Of a stretch of 58,937 bases of DNA, positions 43,131 to 51,801 are shown one piece after another; within the stretch, counting starts at the first letter, position 1, and each line of letters opens with the position of its first letter. The position numbers were made by a program, and so were the translations under genes. The notes beneath the pieces are model-generated. The model had not been told where the DNA came from and did no database searches. It saw nothing but the letters and a program-made list of their open reading frames with translations. This DNA is from Paenibacillus sp. MSJ-34 (lineage in GTDB: Bacteria > Bacillota > Bacilli > Paenibacillales > Paenibacillaceae): NCBI RefSeq assembly GCF_018918005.1, contig NZ_JAHLPR010000045.1, positions 1 through 58,937 on the forward strand. The letters run 5' to 3'.

Positions 43131-45353
43131 ATGGATCGTTTTTTTCACCGTTGGGCCCGGATGGTCAGCAGCCCAAGAGGCGCCAAAATCGTTATCGCTT
43201 GTTGGCTGATCGTTATTCTCGCTCTAAGCGCTCTCGCTCCGGGGTCAAAGCCTTATGCGGTCAGCAGCGGGGAAGGAAGCGTGCGCGACAATACCCCATC
43301 AGCCGCTGCGCAAGCGATTATGGACGAGTATTTTCCGTCCAATGACGGATTGGTGGCTCTGCTCGTATTTCATAGTCAAGAGAAGATGCCGACCGAAGAT
43401 CGTGACAAGATCAAGCAGATTAGCGAGTGGCTGGCTTCGGAAGACAAGCCGCGGCATGTCGCGAGCGCCCTGCCGTTTCACCGGTTTCCCGAAGCCGTTC
43501 AAGACAAGATGTTCTCGGAAGACCAGTCAACTCTGCTGCTGAATGTGGCTTTGGAAAAAGATCTGGAATCCAGTCAAATCTACGATACTTTGAAGGAAAT
43601 CAGAAGCCACGTTGAGCAAATTAAGGGGACAGGTCTGCAATTTGAAATTACAGGCCCGGCCGGAATTGCGTCCGATACGATTACCCTCTTTAAAAATGCG
43701 GATTTCGTATTGATGCTGGCCACGATCGGGCTGATTCTCGTTATCCTGATCTTGATTTACCGTTCCCCGCTTCTTGCGTTGCTCCCGTTACTCATTGCGG
43801 TCATGGTCTATCAGGTCGTGGATCGTGTGTTGGGAATCGCAGCCATGAACGGATGGTTTGTCATTGACAAACAAGCATTGTCCATCATGATGATTCTGCT
43901 CTTCGCCGTCTTGACCGATTATTGCTTATTCGTGATTTCCCGATACCGGGAGGAACTCAAGAAAATCGGTTCCAAGTATGATGCCATGAAGGTCGCTATG
44001 GCTCAGGTGGCGGAGCCGATTCTGTTCAGCGGAGCTACGGTTTTTATAGCCATGCTCACATTGTTTACTGCGGTCTTCAAGCCTTATCATCATTTTGCCC
44101 CGGTTTTTTCGGTCGCGGTGTTCGTCATGCTGATTGGAGGTTTAACGCTGATCCCCGCCTTATTTGCTCTGATCGGGAGAAAAGTGTTCTGGCCTTTCGT
44201 TCCCAAACTGCAGGATGAGGCGGTCAAGCCGAAAGGCTTCTGGACCGGCATGGGTGCATTTGTCACTAAAAAACCGGCGGCGACAGCAATCGTATTGCTG
44301 CTGCTGCTCGGCGCATCTTCCTTCAACATCGGCAATATGAGCTATTCGTTTAATTTGATGAAATCCTTCCCCGAAGATATTTCTTCACGGCAAGGCTTTG
44401 AAATATTGGAGGACCGTTTTCCTCCGGGGAAACTCGCACCGATTTCCGTCGTGCTGCATTCGGACAAGGAGATAGAACTGACGGAGTCCTTTGTCAACAA
44501 ACTGGCGGCTCTCACAGAATCGCTTCAAAGCGAGGATGGTATTTATGAGATCAAACCGGAGATAACATCTGATTTGGCCAAACCGGATGCGTCTCTGCCC
44601 AGAAACTTTATGGCGGAATCCCGAACGGCCGTCAAACTGCAAGTAACCTTGAAGGATAATCCTTACGACCCGGCCGCTTTGGATTTGATAGAAGGGCTTA
44701 GGGGGAAGAGCGCCGCATTATTGAAAGACAGCGGACTGGACCCGTCTCGTTATTCCCTGTACTATGCGGGGCAGACTGCGGAGCAAGCGGACGTACGCAC
44801 GATGAATCAGCGCGATATTCTGGTCGCCTTCTCGCTGATTACCCTGTTTATTGCGATCATGCTCGCCTTGCAGACGAGATCGATTTTACTGGCAGTTTAT
44901 ATGATGGCAACCATCCTGTTATCCTATACGGCGACGATGGGGCTGGGCTGGATAATCTTTCACAACGTTCTCGGGTACGAGGCGGTCAGCTACCGTCTGC
45001 CGGTCTATACTTTTGTGTTCCTTATTGCTTTAGGCGTTGACTACAACATTATGCTCGTGTCCCGGATCAAGGAGGAAGCGAGAAAATACGAATGGAGAGA
45101 GGCCGTCCGCAGGGGAGTCTCGAGAACCGGAAGCGTCATTTCTTCGGCGGGGATTATTCTGGCTGCCACCTTCTGCGTTCTGATTACACAGCCGCTTCAG
45201 GAGCTGTTCTTGTTCGGAATGACCATGACGCTGGGGATTTTGACGGATACGTTTCTCGTTCGCGGGATGCTGCTTCCTTCCATACTAAGCCTGTCTGGCG
45301 GTAAAGGGAAAAATGTTCAGGAAACCAAAGTAAATACAACTATTGGAGAGTAA
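43131..45353 (+). CDS. MMPL family (RND-type) transporter
   Basis: A 740-residue membrane protein with the MMPL/YdfJ layout: one helix, a large outside loop, five helices (about 205-350), a second helix at about 385, a second outside loop, and five more helices. DYCLFVISRYREELKKIG and DYNIMLVSRIKEEARKY are the paired conserved motifs with the proton-relay Asp residues. It exports lipids, fatty acids or drugs. AGGAGG lies 12 bases before the ATG. A small membrane protein gene follows within about 30 bases, probably in the same transcript. Confidence 0.9.
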   Translation: MDRFFHRWARMVSSPRGAKIVIACWLIVILALSALAPGSKPYAVSSGEGSVRDNTPSAAAQAIMDEYFPSNDGLVALLVFHSQEKMPTEDRDKIKQISEWLASEDKPRHVASALPFHRFPEAVQDKMFSEDQSTLLLNVALEKDLESSQIYDTLKEIRSHVEQIKGTGLQFEITGPAGIASDTITLFKNADFVLMLATIGLILVILILIYRSPLLALLPLLIAVMVYQVVDRVLGIAAMNGWFVIDKQALSIMMILLFAVLTDYCLFVISRYREELKKIGSKYDAMKVAMAQVAEPILFSGATVFIAMLTLFTAVFKPYHHFAPVFSVAVFVMLIGGLTLIPALFALIGRKVFWPFVPKLQDEAVKPKGFWTGMGAFVTKKPAATAIVLLLLLGASSFNIGNMSYSFNLMKSFPEDISSRQGFEILEDRFPPGKLAPISVVLHSDKEIELTESFVNKLAALTESLQSEDGIYEIKPEITSDLAKPDASLPRNFMAESRTAVKLQVTLKDNPYDPAALDLIEGLRGKSAALLKDSGLDPSRYSLYYAGQTAEQADVRTMNQRDILVAFSLITLFIAIMLALQTRSILLAVYMMATILLSYTATMGLGWIIFHNVLGYEAVSYRLPVYTFVFLIALGVDYNIMLVSRIKEEARKYEWREAVRRGVSRTGSVISSAGIILAATFCVLITQPLQELFLFGMTMTLGILTDTFLVRGMLLPSILSLSGGKGKNVQETKVNTTIGE

Positions 45354-45384
45354 TTTCACAGGAGTAAAGGAAGGAGGTAACAAA

Positions 45385-45825
45385 ATGTTCGGATTTTGGT
45401 TGTTTCTGCATCTGGCCGGTTTGTTCCTGTGGCTAGGTGCGCTCTTGGCGAAAACGGTCGTGCTCGGCATGTTGCAAAAGCAGTTAGGCTCGGAGACGGG
45501 CAACACGTTGGCCCAAAGGGTTATCCGCACCTTCAGTCTGTTCGCTCATCCAGGCGCCGTTCTGGTTCTAATCAGCGGAGTATTCCTTATTATACAGATG
45601 GGCTTGGGAAAGGGTAAGCCTGTTTGGCTGGAAGTCATGGAAAAGGGCGGGGGGATGATCATCATTCTCGCTCTGATCATTACCGGAATATGGGGAAGCA
45701 AGGTGAGAAGACGCCTTCGTGACGGTTCAGCGCAAGCCGTCAAGCTAAACGGTTATTTGACGGTTCTGGCCGGCTTTATGGTGCTGATATTAGGGGTCGT
45801 GCTGGTTGTCAGTCTGAGAATATAA
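45385..45825 (+). CDS. small integral membrane protein
   Basis: A 146-residue protein with four predicted membrane helices at about 5-25, 47-70, 80-103 and 120-143; WLFLHLAGLFLWLGALLAK at the start resembles DUF2269/CopD-like membrane proteins with a helix-1 histidine. The start is ATG 45385, after AAGGAGG; an upstream in-frame start at 45343 lies inside the MMPL gene. The location suggests it works with, or is regulated with, the MMPL transporter. The function is unknown. Confidence 0.75.
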   Translation: MFGFWLFLHLAGLFLWLGALLAKTVVLGMLQKQLGSETGNTLAQRVIRTFSLFAHPGAVLVLISGVFLIIQMGLGKGKPVWLEVMEKGGGMIIILALIITGIWGSKVRRRLRDGSAQAVKLNGYLTVLAGFMVLILGVVLVVSLRI

Positions 45826-45844
45826 AGCTTCGGAATCGATGAGA

Positions 45845-45877
45845 CGGTTGCTCCTGTCAAGGGCAGCCTTTTTTTAC
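45845..45877 (+). terminator. terminator after the MMPL operon
   Basis: GGTTGC and GCAGCC (one G-T pair) form the stem around a 12-base interior, followed by TTTTTTT, about 20 bases after the stop codon. Confidence 0.7.
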
Positions 45878-45923
45878 GGCTTCATCGCTATCGTTCGTGG
45901 CTAATTTTCCAAACCGAACATTT

Positions 45924-45958
45924 TTGTAATACTCCATTCATTTTCCGTTCATTATCCT
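45924..45958 (+). promoter_or_regulatory. 35-bp element shared with the MMPL upstream region, copy 2
   Basis: TTGTAATACTCCATTCAT followed by TTTCCGTTCATTATCCT matches the block at 43051-43085 at about 29 of 35 positions. It lies about 70 bases before the TetR gene, just upstream of the TetR-type palindrome. Confidence 0.55.
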
Positions 45959-45977
45959 TTCGTTAAAAATATGGTAT

Positions 45978-45998
45978 ACTGTTTATAGGATAAACAAT
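45978..45998. promoter_or_regulatory. TetR-type operator at its own gene
   Basis: ACTGTTTATAGGATAAACAAT contains TGTTTAT and ATAAACA arms with a 3-base centre. The same 21-base layout occurs before the ABC exporter genes at 48602-48622, so the TetR protein encoded next probably binds both. Confidence 0.7.
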
Positions 45999-46029
45999 TT
46001 TTTTCGTTGGAGGACTGGGGGGAGCAATC

Positions 46030-46845
46030 GTGGCGAAAGACGATGAAATAGATGAAATAGAAGAAATAGCGAAAAACTTGCCCAAAGGCGCGGCGATCAG
46101 CTGGGGGTTGGTAAAACCGCCGCAGCGGGGACCGAAGCGGGAGATGAGCATTTCCCAAATTGTCGGGAAAGCGGTAGAAATTGCGGATCAAGACGGTCTC
46201 TCCGCTGTGTCCATGAGCCGGGTCGCAGCGGAATTAGGATATACCGCGATGTCGCTGTACAGGTACATTCCAAGCAAAGAGGATCTGCTTCTTCTCATGC
46301 AAGAGGCTGTTAGCGACATCCCTTTTCCGCCTGAGGAAGACGAAAAGGATTGGCGCGCGAACATGCGCGATTATACGAGAGCATGCATTAAAATTTTCAC
46401 GGACCACCCTTGGTTTGCTGAAATTCCGATCACCGGTATTCCGATTGGACCGAATAATTTGAAGTTTGTTGATTGGATGCTTCGGGCGATGAAGAATTTT
46501 CCGTTCAACGAGCACGAGAAAATGGCCATCGTTCTTTTGATCAGCGGTTATGCGCGTTCGATGGGGATTCTGCACCGCGATATGAATCGCGCATTTCAGG
46601 CCGGATGCACTCCCGAACAGTTCAGCGGCGTCAATTATAGCGCGGCGCTCAAGAAGCTCGTTCGTGCGGATCAATATCCGTATTTGCATCCTATTGTCAT
46701 GTCGGGCGTATATGCCGGCGAACATGAAAACGAAGATGCCGCATTGAACGATTTGGATTTCGGGTTGGAACGGATTCTTGACGGCATCGAGTATTATCTT
46801 CATTCAAAGTTGCAAGTGGAATCGCAAGGCAATCAGGGAAAATAA
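46030..46845 (+). CDS. TetR/AcrR family regulator
   Basis: A 271-residue regulator with a charged extension of about 35 residues, then the TetR HTH (ISQIVGKAVEIADQDGLSAVSMSRVAAELGYTAMSLYRYIPSKEDLLLLM) and a TetR_C_11-like ligand domain. The start is GTG 46030, after GGGGGGAG. Palindromes before its own gene and before the ABC exporter genes point to repression of both. Relatives control drug exporters of the DrrAB type. The ligand is unknown. Confidence 0.88.
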   Translation: MAKDDEIDEIEEIAKNLPKGAAISWGLVKPPQRGPKREMSISQIVGKAVEIADQDGLSAVSMSRVAAELGYTAMSLYRYIPSKEDLLLLMQEAVSDIPFPPEEDEKDWRANMRDYTRACIKIFTDHPWFAEIPITGIPIGPNNLKFVDWMLRAMKNFPFNEHEKMAIVLLISGYARSMGILHRDMNRAFQAGCTPEQFSGVNYSAALKKLVRADQYPYLHPIVMSGVYAGEHENEDAALNDLDFGLERILDGIEYYLHSKLQVESQGNQGK

Positions 46846-46858
46846 TAGCGCGGAACAA

Positions 46859-46892
46859 AACAACGGCTGCAGCAATCGCTGCAGCCGTTGTT
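46859..46892. terminator. two-way terminator between tetR and the ABC exporter
   Basis: AACAACGGCTGCAGC and GCTGCAGCCGTTGTT form a perfect 15-bp stem with an AATC loop between two converging genes. Confidence 0.9.
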
Positions 46893-46896
46893 CGTG

Positions 46897-47685
46897 CTAG
46901 CGCCGTCCCGCTCTCCGGCGGAATGTCAAAACGCTCCATAACATCGCAACGAGCAGAATAAGAGCGCACCAGCCGACGGCCAACCAAATATTTTGTTGAT
47001 CCGGCGCGCCCATCAGCAGTCCGCGGATCGCCTCAATGACCGGTGTGATCGGCTGATTGTCCGCCACGCCGCGCAGCCATGCCGGCATCGTATCCGTCGG
47101 AACGAAGGCGCTCGACAGATAGGGGAGGAACAGCAGGATAAAGCCGTATCCGCTGGCGGCCGACGGGCTGCTGGCGACAAGTCCGATGGCGGCGAACAGC
47201 CATGTAAAGGTTAGGATGAACAAGGCGATAATCCCGATCGCCAAGATCCATCCGACTGCGCCGGCAGAGGGGCGAAAGCCGATGAGCAAGGCCACTCCAA
47301 TGACGATGCCCGTCGCAAGCATATTCCTGGCCAAGCTTGCGACGACATGGCCGGTAATGACGCTCATGCTCCGGATCGGCATCGTACGAAACCGGTCGAT
47401 GATGCCGTTCGTCATGTCCGTCGCTACGTCGGAGGCGGTGCTGGACGATCCGAATCCGGCGCACAGCAATATAATGCCCGGCACGACATAGTTCACGTAT
47501 TGCCCGCTGGAATCGAGCGCTCCGCCGAATACATAGGTAAACAAAAACATAAGCATAACAGGGAGCATGATCGCCATAATGAGGGCGTCTATATTACGCA
47601 AGCTATGGCGAATGCTTCGTCCGATGAAGACGGCGTTCGTTACGCCGAAAGATGCCGATTTCGTGATATGGGTCGGTGTTGTCAT
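46897..47685 (-). CDS. ABC-2 type exporter permease (DrrB-like)
   Basis: A 262-residue permease with six membrane helices. RNIDALIMAIMLPVMLMFLFTYVFG and the MTNGIIDRFRTMPIRSMSVITGHVVA loop are characteristic of daunorubicin-type DrrB/ABC2 permeases. QPITPVIEAIRGLLMG near the end is also conserved. The start overlaps the ATPase stop by 4 bases (ATGA), so the pair is translationally coupled. It probably expels a hydrophobic drug or lipid-like molecule. Confidence 0.9.
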   Translation of the reverse strand: MTTPTHITKSASFGVTNAVFIGRSIRHSLRNIDALIMAIMLPVMLMFLFTYVFGGALDSSGQYVNYVVPGIILLCAGFGSSSTASDVATDMTNGIIDRFRTMPIRSMSVITGHVVASLARNMLATGIVIGVALLIGFRPSAGAVGWILAIGIIALFILTFTWLFAAIGLVASSPSAASGYGFILLFLPYLSSAFVPTDTMPAWLRGVADNQPITPVIEAIRGLLMGAPDQQNIWLAVGWCALILLVAMLWSVLTFRRRAGRR

Positions 47686-48572
47686 CCGATTGCCTCCTCC
47701 GTTTCTTTCGTTGTCAATGCGATAAACACATCATCCATATTGGGTCTGGTGAGATGGACGCGTGTTCCTTGCGGTACCTGATGGGCCGCGTTTTGCAGCG
47801 CTTTGCTGACATCATGAATGCTGCCGCTGGTTGGAATTTTACGGATGACTTCGTCATTTGCATTATATAGTTCCAGCACGGCGCCGCCAACGCGCGATTT
47901 CAGTTCTTCCGCGGACCCTTGCGCCGCAACGCGCCCTTCGGCGATGACCGCAATCGTATCGGCGAGTTGATCGGCTTCTTCCAAATATTGCGTCGTGAGA
48001 AAAATGGTAATGCCCCGTTCCTTCAATGCCAGAATAACGTCCCAAAGGGCGCGGCGGCTGTGCGTGTCGAGGCCTGTCGTCGGCTCATCCAGAAACAGCA
48101 CCGGCCGGTCGACGACCAGGCTGACGGCGATATCCAGGCGGCGGCGCATCCCTCCCGAATACGTCTTGACCAACTTTCGGGCCGCTGCCTCAAGGTCGAA
48201 ACGCTTCAACAGTTCGACCGTCCGGATCCGCGATTCCGCGGAGGAAAGTCCGGACAATCTGCAAATCATGCGCAAATTCTCCTCGGCGGTCAACACTTCG
48301 TCGACGGCGGCGAATTGCCCCGTAAGGCTGATCGAACGCTTCACCTCGTTTTTTTGCGTTGCGACATCATACCCGGCTACGCGAACCGAACCTTCGTCGG
48401 ACGCGACAAGCGTGGATAAAATATTGATTAATGTCGTTTTGCCGGCGCCGTTGGGGCCTAGCAGCGCGAAAACCGATCCGGCGGGCACGTGAAGGTCGAT
48501 GCCGTCTAAGACGAGTTGCTTTCCGAACGATTTGCGCAAACCTGAAATTTCAATAGCGAACCTATCCATCGT
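47682..48572 (-). CDS. ABC exporter ATP-binding protein (DrrA-like)
   Basis: A 296-residue ATPase. Walker A is GPNGAGKTT, the signature YSGGMRRRLDIA, Walker B PVLFLDEPTTGLD, and the H-loop is replaced by TTQYLEEADQLAD, a glutamine at the switch position as in DrrA proteins. ATG 48572 is chosen because AAAGGGG then has a 7-base gap; ATG 48587 would overlap it. It is paired with the ABC-2 permease and controlled by the palindromes at 48602-48638. Confidence 0.9.
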   Translation of the reverse strand, partial: TMDRFAIEISGLRKSFGKQLVLDGIDLHVPAGSVFALLGPNGAGKTTLINILSTLVASDEGSVRVAGYDVATQKNEVKRSISLTGQFAAVDEVLTAEENLRMICRLSGLSSAESRIRTVELLKRFDLEAAARKLVKTYSGGMRRRLDIAVSLVVDRPVLFLDEPTTGLDTHSRRALWDVILALKERGITIFLTTQYLEEADQLADTIAVIAEGRVAAQGSAEELKSRVGGAVLELYNANDEVIRKIPTSGSIHDVSKALQNAAHQVPQGTRVHLTRPNMDDVFIALTTKETEEAIG

Positions 48573-48601
48573 TATTCCCCTTTCCATTGTATATTGAATA
48601 A

Positions 48602-48638
48602 ACTGTTTTATACATAAACAGTATATACTATAAACAGT
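48602..48638. promoter_or_regulatory. TetR-type operators before the ABC exporter
   Basis: ACTGTTTTATACATAAACAGT (48602-48622) is a 21-base dyad. A second partial copy ends with TATAAACAGT at 48629-48638, which on the minus strand reads ACTGTTTATAG, identical to the tetR operator half. They lie 30 bases before the ATPase start, in promoter position. Confidence 0.7.
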
Positions 48639-48704
48639 AATTGCACAACAACAAAAATTTTAGATGTCGTTTTCGTCAAAGAAAGATGCAGCGCTCAAAA
48701 TGAT

Positions 48705-48733
48705 TTGGTTTATGACATCAAATGTCATATAAT
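48705..48733 (+). promoter_or_regulatory. promoter with embedded dyad operator before the WYL regulator
   Basis: TTGGTT (48705-48710) and TATAAT (48728-48733) have a 17-base spacer. TATGACATCAAATGTCATA (48711-48729), an 8-base-arm dyad around CAA, fills the spacer. A protein bound there must block RNA polymerase, so self-repression by the next gene is likely. Confidence 0.75.
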
Positions 48734-48778
48734 AAGTAGAAATGGGGCAACGGGCGAGAGCCTGGAGGGGGAAAGAAG

Positions 48779-49738
48779 TTGAGAGCGGATCGATTAATAT
48801 CCATCATCTTATTGTTGCAAAACAATGGCCGGTTGACTTCGCGGGAACTGTCGGAGAAGCTGGAAGTGTCCGAACGGACGATTCATCGCGATATGGAGGC
48901 TTTGAGCGCGGCCGGAATTCCGGTGTTCGCCGAACGAGGGTCGCAGGGCGGATGGGCGCTTGCGGAAGGATACCGGACGAACTTGACCGGATTGAAAGCG
49001 GAAGAAATGCAATCGCTGCTGTTGGCGCATTCTTCCTCGCTGTTGCGCGATCTGGGATTGGACAACGTATTTCACGATGCGTTTCAGAAGCTGGTAGCCG
49101 CCTTTCCCGCGCGTCTCCGCGAAGATGCCGCCATGGTGCGCGAGCGCATTCATATTGACGGAGCGGGGTGGCATCAATCGGCCGAGTCGCTTCCCGCTTT
49201 GCCGATCGTGCAAGACGCCGTTTGGCAGCAAAAGAAGCTGCATATGCAGTATTCCCGGGAGGAAGAGGTAACGGAGCGGATTGTCGAACCGTTGGGCCTG
49301 GTCGCCAAAGGCGTCATTTGGTATCTCGTCGCCGCGACGGAAGGAGACATTCGGACGTATCGAATTTCGCGCATCGCCAATCCCCGAATCTTGGAAGAGT
49401 CGTTTCAACGCCCGGATTCGTTCGATTTGGCCACATATTGGGAACAATCCACGAAACAATTCAAGGAGCAACTGCCCCGCTATCCGGCGCGGCTTCGTTT
49501 TCATGAAAGGGCGTTGCCACGGATGAGCCAGCAGCGTTACGTGAAGCTTGTTCGCACCGAACCTGCGGTGAACGGCTGGATCGAGGCGGACGTCGAATTT
49601 AATACGCTTTCGTCCGCCTGCGAAATTTTGCTTAGTTACGGACTGCTTGCGGAGGCGCTTGCGCCGCCCGAATTGCGCGAGAGCGTCATCGGGCAAGCGA
49701 AGTCGATCGTCACGATGTATGGGGGGGCTTTGAAGTAA
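48779..49738 (+). CDS. YafY-type HTH/WYL domain regulator
   Basis: A 319-residue regulator with an N-terminal HTH_11 (RLISIILLLQNNGRLTSRELSEKLEVSERTIHRDMEALSAAGIPVFAERG), a central WYL domain at about 140-220 (PLGLVAKGVIWYLVAATEGDIRTYRISRI) and a C-terminal WCX extension. WYL domains bind nucleic acid or small ligands. The start is TTG 48779, with GGGGGAAAG upstream. A dyad overlaps its promoter. It is divergent from the ABC exporter, with about 205 bases between them; exporter control is possible but the dyad is nearer its own gene. Confidence 0.87.
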   Translation: MRADRLISIILLLQNNGRLTSRELSEKLEVSERTIHRDMEALSAAGIPVFAERGSQGGWALAEGYRTNLTGLKAEEMQSLLLAHSSSLLRDLGLDNVFHDAFQKLVAAFPARLREDAAMVRERIHIDGAGWHQSAESLPALPIVQDAVWQQKKLHMQYSREEEVTERIVEPLGLVAKGVIWYLVAATEGDIRTYRISRIANPRILEESFQRPDSFDLATYWEQSTKQFKEQLPRYPARLRFHERALPRMSQQRYVKLVRTEPAVNGWIEADVEFNTLSSACEILLSYGLLAEALAPPELRESVIGQAKSIVTMYGGALK

Positions 49739-50324
49739 CCTATCAATTGATCTTGTCACCACAGTTTGACGATTTCCTCCATCATCTTGCAAAACCGAAC
49801 TTGATATTAGCGGAAAATACGACAAAATCAATCGGCATAAAGTTAAAAACCAACATTGGACAGCACATTATCAGCATGTTGAAGCCTTTGACAAAACGTC
49901 CTGTCGCAGATCATACACAAGGGTAAGTAACACTGCTTTCTTGCCACGGTTAAGTTAGTGTACCGAATGGTCTACATAGAGGACGTGAACTCGTGTCGAG
50001 GATATGAGAGGCTCGAAATAAAGTTCGATTTTCAGACTTAGTACCGATAAAAAAGTTGCGCTAAGCGAAGAAGCTGTGATTCTGAAAGCGGTATGTATAC
50101 AATTAGAGCGGAAGTAGATAATTTCCGCTTAATTAGACAAAATAAGATTTTCGAACTTGAAAAAATGTCATTATATGGTATAATTATAATATATTTAGAA
50201 CAAAAATAATATAATTGCAGAGAAAATAATGAATAATTGAATACTTTATTAAAAGGGAATAATGTAAATTGATGTTTGTTAGCTGGCCAGCTTTCAATAA
50301 AATTAATTTAACGGAGGGAGTATA
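49739..50324. other. intergenic region before the AT-rich genes
   Basis: About 586 bases. Nothing gene-like was recognised to 50095. AATTAGAGCGGAA and TTCCGCTTAATT (about 50101-50134) form a hairpin. TTGAAA (50157-50162) and TATAAT (50179-50184) with a 16-base spacer form a good promoter for the next gene. Base composition shifts clearly to AT-rich at about 50140. Confidence 0.55.
50157..50184 (+). promoter_or_regulatory. promoter of the 398-residue exported protein gene
   Basis: TTGAAA and TATAAT are 16 bases apart, about 140 bases before the ATG at 50325. A second TATAAT-like run follows directly. Confidence 0.6.
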
Positions 50325-51521
50325 ATGTATAAATTTATTACCTCTGCTGTTACATCAATGTTGTTGATATCTTTGTTCCTTATTAATCCTGTTTCTGTCT
50401 CCGCGCATCATTGGAAATATGATAAAAGTTGGAGTGCAGTAAATAGCACATGGTGGAATGGGTGTACTGGGCTAGGATCATTAAGTCATAACAAAAATAT
50501 ATGGTTAGACTATGTAGGTGGCGATTTCGGTTATATATTTATACACGACCATGAGGTTTGGGCAAATACTACGTATGAAGTAGCATACGATTATGATGTG
50601 ACAATTATGAGAGCGCTTCATTATTATGATGAATCTAATAATCGAATTGGAGGAGTAGGGGATCAGGAGTGGTCATATGCTATGGAACACACTGTATTAA
50701 TGAGTCCAAATTGGACATATACTTATGGCCATAGTGATAATCAGGTATGGGGAGAATTAAATGAAGATGTGAGACTTGAATATGATACCGCTGCAAGGAT
50801 TTCGACTAATTGTGAAGGGTTTAATACTGTATTTCTAGGGAGCTTTGCTACGCAATCGGATATTATTAGAAATTCTTCATCTTTAACTTCTTATTCAACC
50901 GAGAAGCTGCAAATACAAAGTGAATCTATAAAAGCAGGTATTGATTTAAAAAATAAAATAATGGCTTCATCTCAAGAGAAAGAAATTGTTATAAATTATA
51001 TTGATAATAATATTGCTGGTAATACTGCTGGAAATGATGTGTTAACTGTCAATGATGAAAGAATAGACAAATGGATAGAAAGGCTCGCCATAGATGCTAT
51101 CATTTTTAATAAAATAGATGTAGATTATAGCGATATAATTAAAAACGCTGCATTTAATACTCTTCGTCAAGATGCTGTCTTACTACTTGCGAATAATTAT
51201 AATGTTGGAATAAATGATAGTGAATTAAAAGATTATATTGAAAATGAAAAGACACGAATTTTAAGTACTGACTCAGGTAGGGAAGTTGTAAAGGAAGTAA
51301 TCGAAGGGCTAGGATTACACAGTGTTGAAGGTCTCTTTTATGAATACGACCTTGATCATCATATCAATAACTATATTTGGACAAAGATTAAACCAATCTA
51401 TGAAATCAATAATCCAATGCAAGAAAATGAAGATTCATTAGCTTATAATAGACGATTACTTAGTATATATCATAATGATATAAGAGAAATAATGAATTCG
51501 TATTCGATTAGAGTGAGTTAA
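50325..51521 (+). CDS. exported protein of unknown function in an AT-rich island
   Basis: A 398-residue protein with a signal peptide at about 1-28 (cleavage after SVSA). The first half (about 29-190) is rich in Trp, Tyr and His (HHWKYDKSWSAVNSTWWNG, TMRALHYYDE-like strands) and has two cysteines (NGCTG, STNCEG) that could pair. The second half is helical and acidic. It starts 6-7 bases after GGAGGGAG. Base composition is far more AT-rich than the neighbours, suggesting acquisition by transfer. No family was recognised; it may be a secreted effector or toxin-like protein, which is speculation. Confidence 0.75.
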   Translation: MYKFITSAVTSMLLISLFLINPVSVSAHHWKYDKSWSAVNSTWWNGCTGLGSLSHNKNIWLDYVGGDFGYIFIHDHEVWANTTYEVAYDYDVTIMRALHYYDESNNRIGGVGDQEWSYAMEHTVLMSPNWTYTYGHSDNQVWGELNEDVRLEYDTAARISTNCEGFNTVFLGSFATQSDIIRNSSSLTSYSTEKLQIQSESIKAGIDLKNKIMASSQEKEIVINYIDNNIAGNTAGNDVLTVNDERIDKWIERLAIDAIIFNKIDVDYSDIIKNAAFNTLRQDAVLLLANNYNVGINDSELKDYIENEKTRILSTDSGREVVKEVIEGLGLHSVEGLFYEYDLDHHINNYIWTKIKPIYEINNPMQENEDSLAYNRRLLSIYHNDIREIMNSYSIRVS

Positions 51522-51528
51522 TGATGAT

Positions 51529-51566
51529 AACGAATAAATGGTTGGAGATCCAACCATTTATTCGTT
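51529..51566 (+). terminator. perfect hairpin after the 398-residue gene
   Basis: AACGAATAAATGGTTGGA and TCCAACCATTTATTCGTT are perfectly complementary over 18 bases with a GA centre, starting 8 bases after the stop. No long T tract follows, but position favours a terminator. Confidence 0.7.
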
Positions 51567-51801
51567 ATGTGCACCTAGTCTTAATATGTGGGCTATTCTT
51601 AGATTAGTACTTCCATGTGTATATATTTGACGTTTTATGGAAACGGAAAACTCGATTAAATTATGATGATGGTATTTTACTCGTCAATTTAATTGCTTTA
51701 AATTATAATTATTTTTTTGAACATAGTGAAGTGCTAAATGTATTCAGCGGTTAAGGCGGTTATATCAATAAAAATACCTCCAATAAAGAGAGATGAATCT
51801 T

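Noticed and set aside
48809-49831. 340-codon open frame opposite the WYL regulator gene
   Set aside because: It is antisense to a complete HTH/WYL protein and has shadow-like composition without domains.
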